From positions 372,001 through 436,000 of the forward strand of contig JBBELK010000821.1 of assembly GCA_037783545.1 (NCBI GenBank): a stretch of 64,000 nucleotides of DNA, read 5' to 3'. Position 1 is the first letter of the stretch. Each line of letters starts with the position of its first letter. The translations under genes were made by a program, and so were the position numbers. Under the pieces are notes generated by a model. That model worked only from the letters and a program-made list of their open reading frames with translations. It was not told where the DNA came from and searched no databases. Positions 1 through 12,700 of the stretch are shown piece after piece. This DNA comes from Henricia sp. BOLD:AAB3569 (lineage: Eukaryota > Echinodermata > Asteroidea > Spinulosida > Echinasteridae).

Positions 1-761
1 AAACCGGTAGGTGTAAATCTTTGAATTGAATCATGAGTCTATTATGGTGGGGTGGGGATGGGTACTGTCATGACATGTTTATGCTAATTCACCATAGATG
101 TATCATGATGTTGTAAAAGGCGTCCACTTTCTCCAGTGCAATTTAAAACTTTCGTGAAGAGCAAGGGGAGGGATTCCCCGGTGTCTCTGGCCGTTTCTAA
201 TTCAACTTAGAAAGTTGATAGTTATTCAAATATCTATCTTAATTGATCCCATTCCTGTTAGATGTGGTGAATAAATAAATAAATAAAAAAATAAACTTTG
301 TTCCAATTTTGTCTCGGCAACTAAACTCTAAAAGCTCGGATACATGTATCACAGAGCGGGAGCGAAAAGTGTGGACCTTGTAAGAATTTCCAGCATTTTT
401 GTGTTCCTTTGGTTTCAATTAAATGCTGGCATGGTCACTTTATTAGACCAAATGGTGAGAGGGCAATCGGCTTTATCATAGTGACGTTCATGATGTTACT
501 TGGAATTGTCTGAAGAAAAGCCAACTTGCAATCCTCGGTTTTTCAGTCATAATGACCCAAACCACTCAGCTTCAGTATTCCACAAGAGTTCTTAAGATTC
601 CGAAACTTTTTTTCAATCCTGACTGCAGGATTTGTTCACAGTTTTAACAGGGTAGCAAGTAGCCAATGAAAACACTAGAAAATACAAATCCTTAGTATTC
701 CACAAGAGTCCTCGCCATACCTGAACATTTGTTCAATCCTGTCTGCAGGACGTTTTCACAG
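1..761. other. PARP4 intron with SINE fragments and a short direct repeat
   Basis: Bases 142-205 match, in reverse, the body of the SINE-like elements at 31260 and 54460 (GGGATTCCCCGGTGTCTCT). Bases 549-575 match their tRNA-like head. A segment with AGTATTCCACAAGAG and CAATCCTG.CTGCAGGA occurs twice (about 572-640 and 693-760), the second ending at the acceptor of the first exon. No gene is visible besides the possible exon end at 1-6. Confidence 0.6.
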
Positions 762-3067
762 TAAGCGTCGGCAATCTACCACCCTTGACAACCGTGGTCA
801 TTAAGATCACCTACGTCGCCGAGTTGTCGGTCGATGGTGATAAGATACTGTTTGGCCTTCCTGGGAGCGTAGCGCCATGGAGAAAAGACGAAGCCTTAGC
901 CCAGGAAACGCAAACTGATGTTCAGACAGTGAAAGTTGATGCGAACAATCAGAGGTGGGTTGTATTCAATTAATAAACAGTAAATTAGCACTACTACAAG
1001 AAAAAGAAAATCTAAAATGCAAGATAAGAGAGACTGACTGAAGCTATTTTGGATTGTTTGGTATTTTAATGTCTCATACGGCATATTCTCATATCACCCT
1101 CAAATTAAAGTCATCCAATACTACATATTTATAATATACAATGCTGCTTTTACAGATACCTCACGTTTCTGATACTGTACAGTAGAGCCCTTTTGGACAA
1201 ATGTTGTTATGCAGAATTTGTCATAGAATTTTTGACAAATATGAAAATTGGTAACGATGTGTCCTTTGACAGTGTTTTGGAAACCAGAGACTTATTCCGA
1301 CTCATGCTCTTTTACTGTGAAATTTGTTCAAATTCTGTGACGTAATTAAAATAAAGGCAAGGTTTGTTTGTACGTACAGGTGAGCTGCTGGCAGCGGCTT
1401 TCAGGCCGGAAGTAGACGTTTCTTGAGATGCTGTGAGCAATGCGCCGTAGGGCGAGTTTGTTTCGGACGGATCAAGATTCAGATCTGCGCAGATCCAATT
1501 CACGTGACTTGAATTCCTAGTCGAGAGCAGTTACTTTTGTTTCTGCGCGTAAAATAACTCGGGATCTGGATTCGGATCTGTCGTGAAACAAACACGCCCG
1601 AAGTGAAAGAGTTAATAATGACTGATTTATTTGCTAATTTTTATCCAGGTCTTTGTCGGTGCACATTGCTGTTGAGATGCCGTATGACATTAGAACGTTG
1701 GAGTCCCCAACCCACCCCATCAATCGCAAGGTAAACCTGATATGTTCTATTTGATTTGTATCATTCTTAATTTTGTTATTTTTTATTATTTTCTCCTCTT
1801 CCAATAAATAAAGTTGATTATATGACTCATTTTGTCTTTTTGCAATAGACTACTAAAGTGTGACGTAAGTTGCCATGGTAATTGGGTCTAAACATTCGCT
1901 GGTTTTAGTGTAGACCCAGTAACCACGGTAACACACAAAGGGTTACATTTTTACTTTAGTAGTCTATTATGAAGCTTTACGACATTCAAACACATTAAAC
2001 AAATGAGGGAAATTTAAGCGAATTTAAAATGTCCAAACAAAATAACTAAACCAGATTCCAGCCAACCTTCTTTAAGATCTGGCACCAGTTTGCTGACACT
2101 GTTTAGCAGCTGATTTTGTGCTAACGGAAGCTCTGGCTATTTCATTGAGACCGTAACCTTAAGCACTGGTAAACGTTTGCTAGCTTCAGAGGCACAATTT
2201 GTTAAAGAGAGTAACAGAATTTACCACTTGCACGGTCGCGTTCAAAACGAGGCTTAAGGCATGCGTCATATTTTACAACAACGCAGCAACAGACATGGTA
2301 ATGATGCGAGGGAGTCGTTGTCTTGCCAATATAGCGATTCCGTGCAAGTGGTGAATAATGCCAGTTTCTGATCACATGCATGTAATTCCTTAACAGCAAA
2401 CAGCGAGTAAAGCAACGGTTTCTCTGGCCGATGGATGCAGTAGTTTGGATGATGGATTCCAGCTTCTTATTGGCTTAGCCGAGATCCACGTCCCACGCAT
2501 GTGGGTTGAGAAACACCCCGACAACTCAGACAGCCAAGCTTGTATGTTGACGTTCTACCCAGAGTTTGAGGCTGACCCAACCAACCAATCAGAGGTGGTC
2601 ATTCTGCTAGATTTGTCAAATTCAATGCGAGGAGGCAGCAACCTGCAGGAAGCTAAGAAGGTTGCTCTTTTGGCCCTTCATCATCTGCCCAAGGATTGGA
2701 GCTTCAATATTGTCGTCTTCGGAACAGGTAATGACGTCTTTTATTATATTAAACAAACCTGCTATTTCAAACACACTTGGCTCACCAATGTTCAGTAATG
2801 TTGTTTTTGGAACAGGTAATGTCATTTTATAGCAAACTAGTAGAATTATTGCCATGCTTTTCCAGAATTAAGGCAGGTTCATCAAGTGAAAACAAATGTG
2901 AAATAAATCCGCAGTCAAACATTTTGCGAAGAACATTCATGTAAGTTGAAACATGGTCGACCTTCTACGAATTTGCAGCGCACAAACTTTGCCTCAGCAG
3001 TGTTAGGGACAGGTTTTCATACATATTAAAATGATGTGACAATAGATCCACAAAGTGCCTACTCGTG

Positions 3068-3101
<34 letters not shown>

Positions 3102-6100
3102 TATTCGGCCAACACAAGCAACAATACAACAGAATAAGAGAGCAAATAGGAGAGCAAATAGATAGGGTAATAAATAGATAGGGTAATAAATAGATAGGGT
3201 AATAAATAGATAAGTATATAAAAAGTAAAGTTGTGGGGGGGCCGGGGTCTAACAAAGACACAAAGACAAACCAATCTAAGGTGGCCAGGATGAACAAAAG
3301 TGAAAGTCACTGTGGCCCAAAGGCCTGCTCATCCAACCCTAGACTGGGATCCAACCCAGTCTAGGGCATGATGCAACCCCAGTGACAATGTGATTGTTTG
3401 CTGTGCAAAGAGTCTATTCAGATATTCATGTATTCTGAAACATGAATATTAATGTATATTATCAGAACCAAGTAATGTAGTATTAGGTTGGTTAATGTTT
3501 ACTATCTTTGCCAATTTATTTCTAGACTTTGAAGAACTGTTTCCACAGAGTAAACCCAAGACTGATGAAACTATGAAATCAGCGATTAAATTCCTCCAAG
3601 GCCTTTCAGCCATCATGGGCAACACCGATGTCTGGCGCCCTCTTTGTGCATACTTCATGCTAAAGTCAGGATCGATGCGTAATGTGTTTTTCATCTCCGA
3701 CGGTCACGTTACTAACGAGGATGTTACCTTGGAGACGGTTCGTAGAAACTGTCATCACACAAGAGTCTTCACGTTTGGAGTAAGGTATGACGGTTTTGGC
3801 TGCTGGTATAATGTGAAGTGCATTTTGTCCTTGGGGCCGTCAACAGTTTTCAACATTTTCACGGTTCCACAAAGCGTAGGAAGGGGGAGGGGGAGGGGGG
3901 TTGGGGGCTGCGTAGGATTGACATGCACTGTAAAATGTTAATACTTCATGGTACTGACAGAAAAATGTTGATAAGAAGTATTTCGGGAGGAGGGATGAGA
4001 GGGTCTTAAAGAATACTACGTTCTGTAGAACCGTGAAAATGTTGACAAACGGCTTCTTATTGTGTGCAATGGCCTTTATTCCTATTTAATTCCCATTCCC
4101 CTCCCCCACCTCCTCCCCCACCACCTCCCACCCCCACATCCTCCCCCTCCCGCTCTGTGCTGTGGTCGTTACAAGTGTCAGTGCCTTCTGTTTGTTTAAC
4201 AAGATCTTGTTTAAACGTCCAACCTAAAATCGTTGAATTGTTTCCCCCCCACACTATACAGTACTACAGCCAACAAGTACCTACTCCGCGCTTTGGCCAC
4301 TGCTGGTGCTGGATTCTTTGAATTCTTTGATAACAAGACCAAGTCAAAATGGGAAGGAAAGGTAAATATGCTTGAATGTGACTGCTAAAAATTACAAATA
4401 GATTGTTCAAATATTGAGTAGTTGTTATGCAACTAAGTCTTCATATCACCCGGTTAAGCATCTCGGGTTTCTATTCTCCCAGCTCGTTCTCTCATCTGTC
4501 TAAGCCCCCTAGTCACATGATGTCTAAGCCCCCTAGTCACATGGGGGCTTTTTACAAATTTTGGCTCCGGCTCCGTCTCCATGTGGTTTAGTTGGAGCCG
4601 GAGCCTGAGCCTGAGCCCAAGTCGAGATTTGGAAAAAGGCCCATGATGTATAAGCCTCCTAGTCACATGATGTCTAAGCCCCCTAGTCACAGGACATCTC
4701 AGATTGTTATTGCTATTGCGATTTCAGGTCACATCTCAGCTGTCCAAAGCCTCCCAGCCTGTTCTTTCCTCCGTCCAAGTTGCTTGGTGTCAGTTTGACG
4801 ATGACGCTCCAATTCCAATCCAAGCGCCTAGTCACATTACGTCACTGTTTAGTGGTTCTAGGCAGGTGGTGTACGGCTTTGTGCCTTTCTGCACCCAGGT
4901 ACGTACTTCATTTAGTTGCTAGTGTATCCGAAAGTCATCATATTTGGTCATTTATTGAAAGGCCTACATTAGCTTCAATTTGATTGCCTTACTTAAAGGC
5001 CCTGTAGATGATCTGTTTTTAAGCGATTTATGCGAATAAAACCATTTTAAATCAAAAGAAAGACATCAACAAACTCATCCGAAGATGGGTGTTTCAAATA
5101 TTCGTTCTCAGTTAATCGGGTACTATGTGGCTTGCGTCCTGCACTCTGTAGCGCACATACTGCGTGTGCGCGCGATCCATAAAAATGCATCGCATTAAAA
5201 CACGCACACGGAGTACGCAGCGCCCATGCATTTTGGTTCTTAACCCAATCATCTGGTATGGTGCCTAATCACTATTGAAAGGATTAAACAACCAAACTTG
5301 GGATGAGAGAAAAATCATAAGATTGTCGTTTAATTTTCAGGCTACACTTGGAGCTGAAATAGATGGTAAAGAAGTGTCAACCATGGTGTCTACACATGAA
5401 CTCAGCGTCACTCGAGGAAAGGTAACCTAAAATGCAGTCTTAGCTAGCATAAGGTTTTTGCGAAGCAATGTTAACAAAGGTATTGATCAATTTGTAAATC
5501 TACCAGGGTTGTAGTCGAGTCCATCACAAGTCCTCACAAGCCTTCACAAGTCCACCACAAGTTCCAGCAGCCGATTTCACGAACAATTGCGCAGATTGCG
5601 CAACTTTTAAAAATGGCACAAGCCCCATAGGCTAGTGTGTAATTATCACAGAAATGTTGCGCAGCGTACGCAATAAAAAGTTGCACAAGCGGGCTTCATG
5701 AAAGGATTCATGAAATCGGCTGCTGGGTCTTAATTCAGGTAACAAGCCATTCAAATGAATCAACATAGGCATTATTTTGTGCGTGTTCTGGCATTTTCTG
5801 TTTAGTGATCTTTTGGTGAGATGATTTATACAATGAATGTAGAAATGACTCTCAAAAGTCAGTATTTGTGGTTCTTGACCTGGTCTTACCTTATGGCCAA
5901 TCACATTATTCTTTGAAAAAAAATGTGTATTTTTCGGCAAAAATAATCTGCCATCAACCGGTTAAAATATGCTGTTTTCCCTTTTAATGTTTTAGATCTT
6001 GCATCAATTGACAGCACGCAACATCATCCGCGATTGGGAGGAGGGGTCGTTAGCCGCTAATCGCACTCAGCATGAAGCCAAGAAAACTGAGCAGAAGTCT

Positions 6101-6753
6101 TACATCATTGAGCTTAGCAAGAAATACTCCATCGTTACTCAGTTTACTAGCTTTGTTGCTGTGGAAGTCAGAGACAAGGTGAGTTATCGTGTCGAATTTT
6201 GGTGAGCAGAAGTCTTGCATTACTGAGCTTAGCAAGAAATACTCCATCGTTACTCAGTTTACTAGCTTTGTTGCTGTGGAAGTCAGAGACAAGGTGAGTT
6301 ATTGTGTTGAGTTTTGGTGAGTTATCGTGTTGAGTTTTAACCTTGTATAAGCTCTTCAAAGTCCTAAAATTAATTTTAAGACTTTGTATTGCATTATTCA
6401 TTGAGTTTTGTGACAGTGTATTTGTTTATGCGTTGTAGCAAATTAATGAACTTTAGTTATAAAATCCAGTTAATGTTCTTTTCGTCTCAAAAGGTGGATG
6501 GGGTGTGGGGGGGAGGGGGTGCATGTCCCCCCATGAAAAGTCGTCGCCCATCCAGTCGCACCCCACTGAAAATTTTTTCGATGTCCGAAACACTGCTGAA
6601 CACACTGGCTCCTCAGCAGTACAAGTGGTACTTCAGAGTAATCAACCCTCACCCCGCCCCGCTGAGCGATTACGGCCATTGGTTGGTGTCATGGAAGGCA
6701 AACTTATTTTTGATCGCCCTCCCACCGTGACATCCACTGAGCCCCCTAGCACT

Positions 6754-6797
<44 letters not shown>

Positions 6798-9700
6798 ACC
6801 CCCCCCCCCACCCCCCCCCCCCCCCCCCCCCCCCACCCCCCCCCCCCCCCCCCCCCACCCCCCCTATGGAGAAAACCCTGGTTTCGCCGCTGGGTGAACT
6901 GCAAAATAAACCTTTTAATTTGACCATTTTTGAAACAGGATAAAAAAAAGACCAAAGTCGGGGTTAATGTAGCTGAGCTTCTAGTGAAGGAAGATGTGGA
7001 CGCATTGCCGTATTTGAGTTGGCAAGATGATAAGACAGAAGAAGCACAGGTCAGTTTGCATCTTCATAGAAATTAAGAGCTTGGAAGTTGAAATTTAACC
7101 GTTTGGCCCAAAGTCTGCAGTGAGTAAATCTGGCGCTGAAGTATATACAAGGAAATACATTAAAAACTTTATAACCATACTGAGAAAGCAATGCATAGTT
7201 CCGACCTGTCAATCAAGCCGAACCCGTGACCAATCACAACAGAGCTAGCAGACGGCGCCCACATAGGTCAAACAATCACGTGATTTTCTGCCCATACAGT
7301 TTGTATGTTGTATGCGCCAGTGACCGGGTGAATTTTGGTTTCATTGTCGGGCGATTCGGTGTTCAAAGGTAGGAAAGCGCATTTTTATGAAATATATGTC
7401 ATCCCTGCATATAGCCCTTCGCTCAGTGTGTGCTACGGTAACTGTCGACCCCAAAACATAAATAGCTTTCCATGCCGAGTCCCGTTACTTTGTACGTTGT
7501 GTCGCCATTTTGTTTGCGATGGCTTGTGAGCACATAGCAACAATATCTAAGGGGCGGGGTTAACTGGGCAATCTCGGAACTATGCATTGTGACAATATAC
7601 TTGCTCAAGGACATGATCTACAATCCATCCTGGCTAGAACTGATCTATTTGTACAGGAACTTAATTTGAGTCCTGCATTACACCACTTCAAGATTCTTTA
7701 TTTTGTACAACCATCATAAATAATATTATTTCAAATATTACAGTTCACTTACTTCAAAGAAAAAGAATATCTTATTCTTCAAATCATAAATACAACAATT
7801 GACGTTGTAGAGGAACAAATTAAAAGCAAAGCTTGTAAATATGAGCCCCTTACACTCTCACATGAGCCAGTATATGAATTAGGAAAATTAACAGAAATAC
7901 TGGGTCATGTGGAGTACGTGTTCAAATGAAAACATCAAGATTGCAAAATATATTGGACCTATACCGACAATAAACAAAGACAAGGACACTAAAGACAGAC
8001 AAAGACGAGGACAAGACAAACACACTTAATTGTCATAACACCTTGCTTTAATGTCTAGGCCCCAGGAGATGAGGGAGCAACACTCTCCGAGCTGTTGAGT
8101 CAAGCAAAAATTGAAGCTAGCTTCAGTGTGCTAAGAGCTGAAAGACTGTATGAACAAATTTATCGGATGGTTCGAGACTTTCATTATACAGATATCTATG
8201 ATGAGTCAATCCGCAAACAGGTACTCGGATTTTCGTTTCTTTTTCTTGTAGAGTGCCTTAAAATTTATTTTATTATTATTACAATCCAAAGATTGTAGAA
8301 CTGTCTGTTATATGTGACCGACTCTGGCAAAACCCGACACTTCTCAGCATTTCCCATTACGTGATATGGGCCCACAACCTTAAAAAATGGCCTCTGGGAC
8401 CAACTTGAAAATTTGGCAGAATCAACATCGGGATACATTCAAGATTTGTTTTGTTGTTTGAACTGTCTTAAAATTCCTCATATTATTGACAAAAAATTAA
8501 ATAATCAACTAGTTTGTCAATTTTTAGGCCTAAAGACCAATAGCTCCATTTCACTTGTTCTGATCTGTCATACTTTAATTTGTCATAACTTCGCCAAAAA
8601 TTATCAGAATTTCCTCAAACGTGTTTTAAAAGATACCTTTTTGTATGCACACTAAGCTGATACCAAAACTTAAATTTTGAATTTTCATCACAAGTGTTGG
8701 GTTTTGCTGGAGCCGGTCACATCTTGCATTTGTTTAAATATGTCACAGATCTTGAACAATTCTGTAGTGAAAGGCTTTAAATGCAGGAATAACATTTACA
8801 ACTCTCAACTCTATTTTCCGATAGACAGTTTGTAAAAAAGAAAGTAATTGAAATGAAATGAATACAAACTATACTTTGGTTGTTTTATGAGTTTGTTTCT
8901 ATGGATTCGTTTTCTTGTACACAGGTTGCTGACCAGATGGAGGATTTCTATTTCAACATTAAGCATGATCGACGCATGTTATTCGGGATCAAATACGCAC
9001 GTAGAGGTACTGTCATCAGGATAATTGTTTCTTATGGCCCCCTTACACGGTTACATTCAAAACAACGCTTTACACGCTTTTTTGTTTAAATTTGTGTACA
9101 GTGGACAACAGCAACCAAAGTAGACCATTTTCAAAATCACTGGATTTGCCTTCAGGCTCGGTCCTTGTGATTTCCAGTCTTTTCATGTGTGAAATTTATT
9201 TGTTTTTTACTCTTGGTGGCCTTATGTATGCTCAAGTTGGTTCTGCATTGGTCCAGTATAGTAATTCCATGCAAGGATCGATGCATATTAGGCCTATTGA
9301 TTGCTTTCCGTGACGTAGAACATCCGTGAATGTTTGGTGGTCAACAGTTGCGCGCATACACATGCGTGTCAATAGATGCACATGAACACGTGTAAAAAAA
9401 TACATAATTATATTATTATAATTATCATTATTAATTGGACTGTTTAGATTTGCTGTTTGCTATAGACAGCCAAAGTGTGACGTGGGTTGCCATGGCAATT
9501 GGCTCTAAACTAACATGGCCGTCGCAAAAGTGCCATTGCAAAAGCACAGGGACACAGTTCAATGATTTTTAGTTTAGAGCCAATTGCCTAGGCAACCAAC
9601 AAAAGATGACGTATTCACTTTGGCAGTCTATTGCAGCAAAACTAATTCAATAATTTGTTTATCGTAAACAGTCGGACATCCAATGTCGATGTGCCATGGT

Positions 9701-12700
9701 TCTAAAGAAACAGATGGTGAGTCACTCTTCCTGTTCTGAGAACTCCTTTTCTTTATATCTTCCTTGCTGTTGCATTTGTTTACAAGTCGCGCGTCTTTGT
9801 AGGGTTGTGTACGCGAAGGGGGCGCATCGCATGCATGTAATGGATGCGCGCTTTTACAGCAACACAAAATGCAGAATCAATGAACTAGAAGACCCCCAGC
9901 TATGGCGGATATACAGGGAAGGAGACCTTAGTTACCGGATTGGTCTATAGGATTTGCAATGTCCAAAATGTTTTTTCTTTGACACAGGGATGTGGTTTTT
10001 CCGGGAACTTTCCGGGAACTTTCTTTTGTCACATTGGTTTGTGACAAAGATTGTACCAAGAAAAAACGGAACAAATCACATCCCTGTTGACAGCAATGGA
10101 ACCAAGGTACTCACGACCCTCAGTCGACGACATATAGTAAATATAATGCTCTGACAACCAGTTTTTATCTCCATTTTTATTTTGTGTGTGAAATTTTGGA
10201 TGAGAATATACCAGTGTTTAAAACTAGCTGGCTCGCGTTTGAACGTACAAACAACAAGATGAAGCAAAAAAGTGATTAAATGCAACGACAAGCTAATTTT
10301 GGTGAGTTTTACCGATTTACACAAAAAAGGTATTTATGAATGGGATTAAAAGTGGGTTTGGCCGGTCTTAAACAATCCATTTAAAACCGGATAGGGGCCT
10401 GGACGCTGATAATGGCACACGCTTTTGGCTTGGGCCATAATTATCAGCATCCAGGCCCCTATCCGGTTTTAAACCTGTGTTTAAGACCATTCAAACCCAC
10501 TTTTAATCCCTAAATGATAAAGAATAAAAATTCACGTATGTAGCACCGACAGGGTGGATGAAACAGGTTCACACATCATCAGGTTCAAGCATAGTTTTCT
10601 TTATAGTAATTGGCTCTAAACATCATGGTTGTCGGGAAAAAGTACCATTGCAAAAGCACAGGGACCAGTTCAGTGATATTTAGTGTAGAGCCATTGCCTA
10701 GGCAACAAACAAAAAATGACGTATTCACTTCGGCATTTTTGACATATTAATATTGTTTGTTCCAAACGGTATATAAAATGCATGTTTGTCTCGAATTTGG
10801 CAGTCTAGAGTACATTAGAACATTTAAAATGAATTGGCAAAATCTGGTTACATTTTAGGGAGTGTGGCGACGGAATTATTTATTTATTTATTTTTTTATT
10901 CAATGGTTTATTTCAATTACAATGACCAACAGCTGCTGCTGACCAGGCCACCTTATCAAGCAGCATCTCCGAATCGACTGAAGAATCGTTGACGGACGAT
11001 GATGATTCGGATTCTGACGATTATGAATGCTATGAGAAAGGGCTTAAAGCATGGAGGCCTACTTCCATGTTTAAAGTAACCGCTGCTCCCTCACACAGTA
11101 GATTCGGTCAGTTGGCACTAGTCTTAACCCTTTGCATACCGTACGTATTGTTTATTGTGTACCACATATATGGGCAAACGTGTGGAAACCTATGAGGTCA
11201 GTAAGGATCGAAAGCTTATTGTGTTGTGTGGTCGAGTAAACTCGACATTTGTTAAGAAAAAGGTTAATGTTGTTAATAATAATAAAAATAATAATAATAA
11301 ATACTTTTAATGTATTCACTTGGGAGACATTCCCATAGACTCGTGTACAAGCCTTTTCTGTCGCCTAAGTGAACTTTCCCTGCAGCTACACAGCTGGAAT
11401 TTTGAATTTTTTTTTATTAGACTCTTATATAAAAACACCTTTCTGGAAATTTTGAAATAATGCTTTTAAAAGGTAGAAAAATAAATAGGGAGACACCTCG
11501 ATTTCTCCCTTTTACTGAAATAACTCCCAAGGTTAGAGCCAATGCGTACACCAAACGTTATATGGGTGACGTCACAAATTTTGGGTACAGGTGGGGAGGT
11601 GGTTCTAAAAAGTCGGCATTTCGTGCGTACATCCTTTACGGACGGCCCCTAATACCAATTCATACTATTAAAATGAAGAATAGTGTAATTCTGTAATTGA
11701 TACCCTAGGTTGGCCCTTATAAGGTAAACGTACAGTGCATCTGTACCCCCCCGCACAGTGCATCTTGATTAAGAACAATGCAAGATAAATTGTTTGACCT
11801 TATCAGGGCCATGGTAATGAAACTAATGACACCGCTGTTTAAATGCCACGTATTGCGTGTGTGTCCATACAAGCAGTTGCGTGTGGGCGCTCACACGGTC
11901 ACTTGCTCACCAAGACACACCAACCCCCCTGGAGCTGGCTCTGCCTCTAGTGTGGATGACATGAAAGTAATGTCATCATGTTTTCTTATTAACACAGATG
12001 AAAGTGCTGTACAAGCTGCATCAGAGCCACCTGGAAAGATTAAAATAAAGAAGAAAGCTGTAAGTTACTCTTCAGAAGAAGACGCCTATGAGGTGCCATC
12101 TAGTGATTTAATACTAGGAGTACCGATGGCCAGGGGAAAAGAAAAGACGCAAATTACAGATGAGCCAGTCGGAATGTTTAGGATGAAGAAGAAGAAGAAG
12201 AAGAAAGCTGTAAGTTACTCTTCAGAAGAAGATGAAGAAGAAGATGCCTATGAGGTGCCATCTGGTGATTTAATACTAGGAGAACCGATGGTCAGGGAAA
12301 AGGAAAAGATGCAAATTTCTGATGAGCCAGTCAGAATAAAGAAGAAATCTGAAACTCCATCTTTAAAAGAGGAAGCTTCGTTTGACAAGTTGGAATCCCA
12401 TGAGGTACCAATCAGTGGTGTACAACATAAATCAATGGGCATCACCAGTACTGCTAAAGAAATAGAGATAGCAAAACCAGCGTCTTTTGCATTAAAACAA
12501 AGATCTATTCCCAAGAAGTTTGCTCCTCCCAGTTTTCGTCGTGCAAAAGCAGACCAACAGCCATGTAGTGATGATTTGGGTGTGAGTTCTGCGGGCCGTC
12601 AAGCACCTGCGACCCATACTGGTATTGAGTTTGGAGCATCTCTGAGGGGATTAATGCTTGAGGGGGTCGGCCAGGCAGCTGGTTTTGTCTCTGGCCAGCA

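Noticed and set aside
6505..6897. Open frame ending in a long polyproline run
   Set aside because: It depends on the poly(C) tract, has no start context or homology, and lies in the PARP4 intron between two well-supported exons.
11778..11997. Upstream extension of the long PARP4 frame
   Set aside because: The first 73 codons show none of the composition of the rest. A good acceptor at 11996 joins the previous exon in the right phase, so I treat this part as intron.
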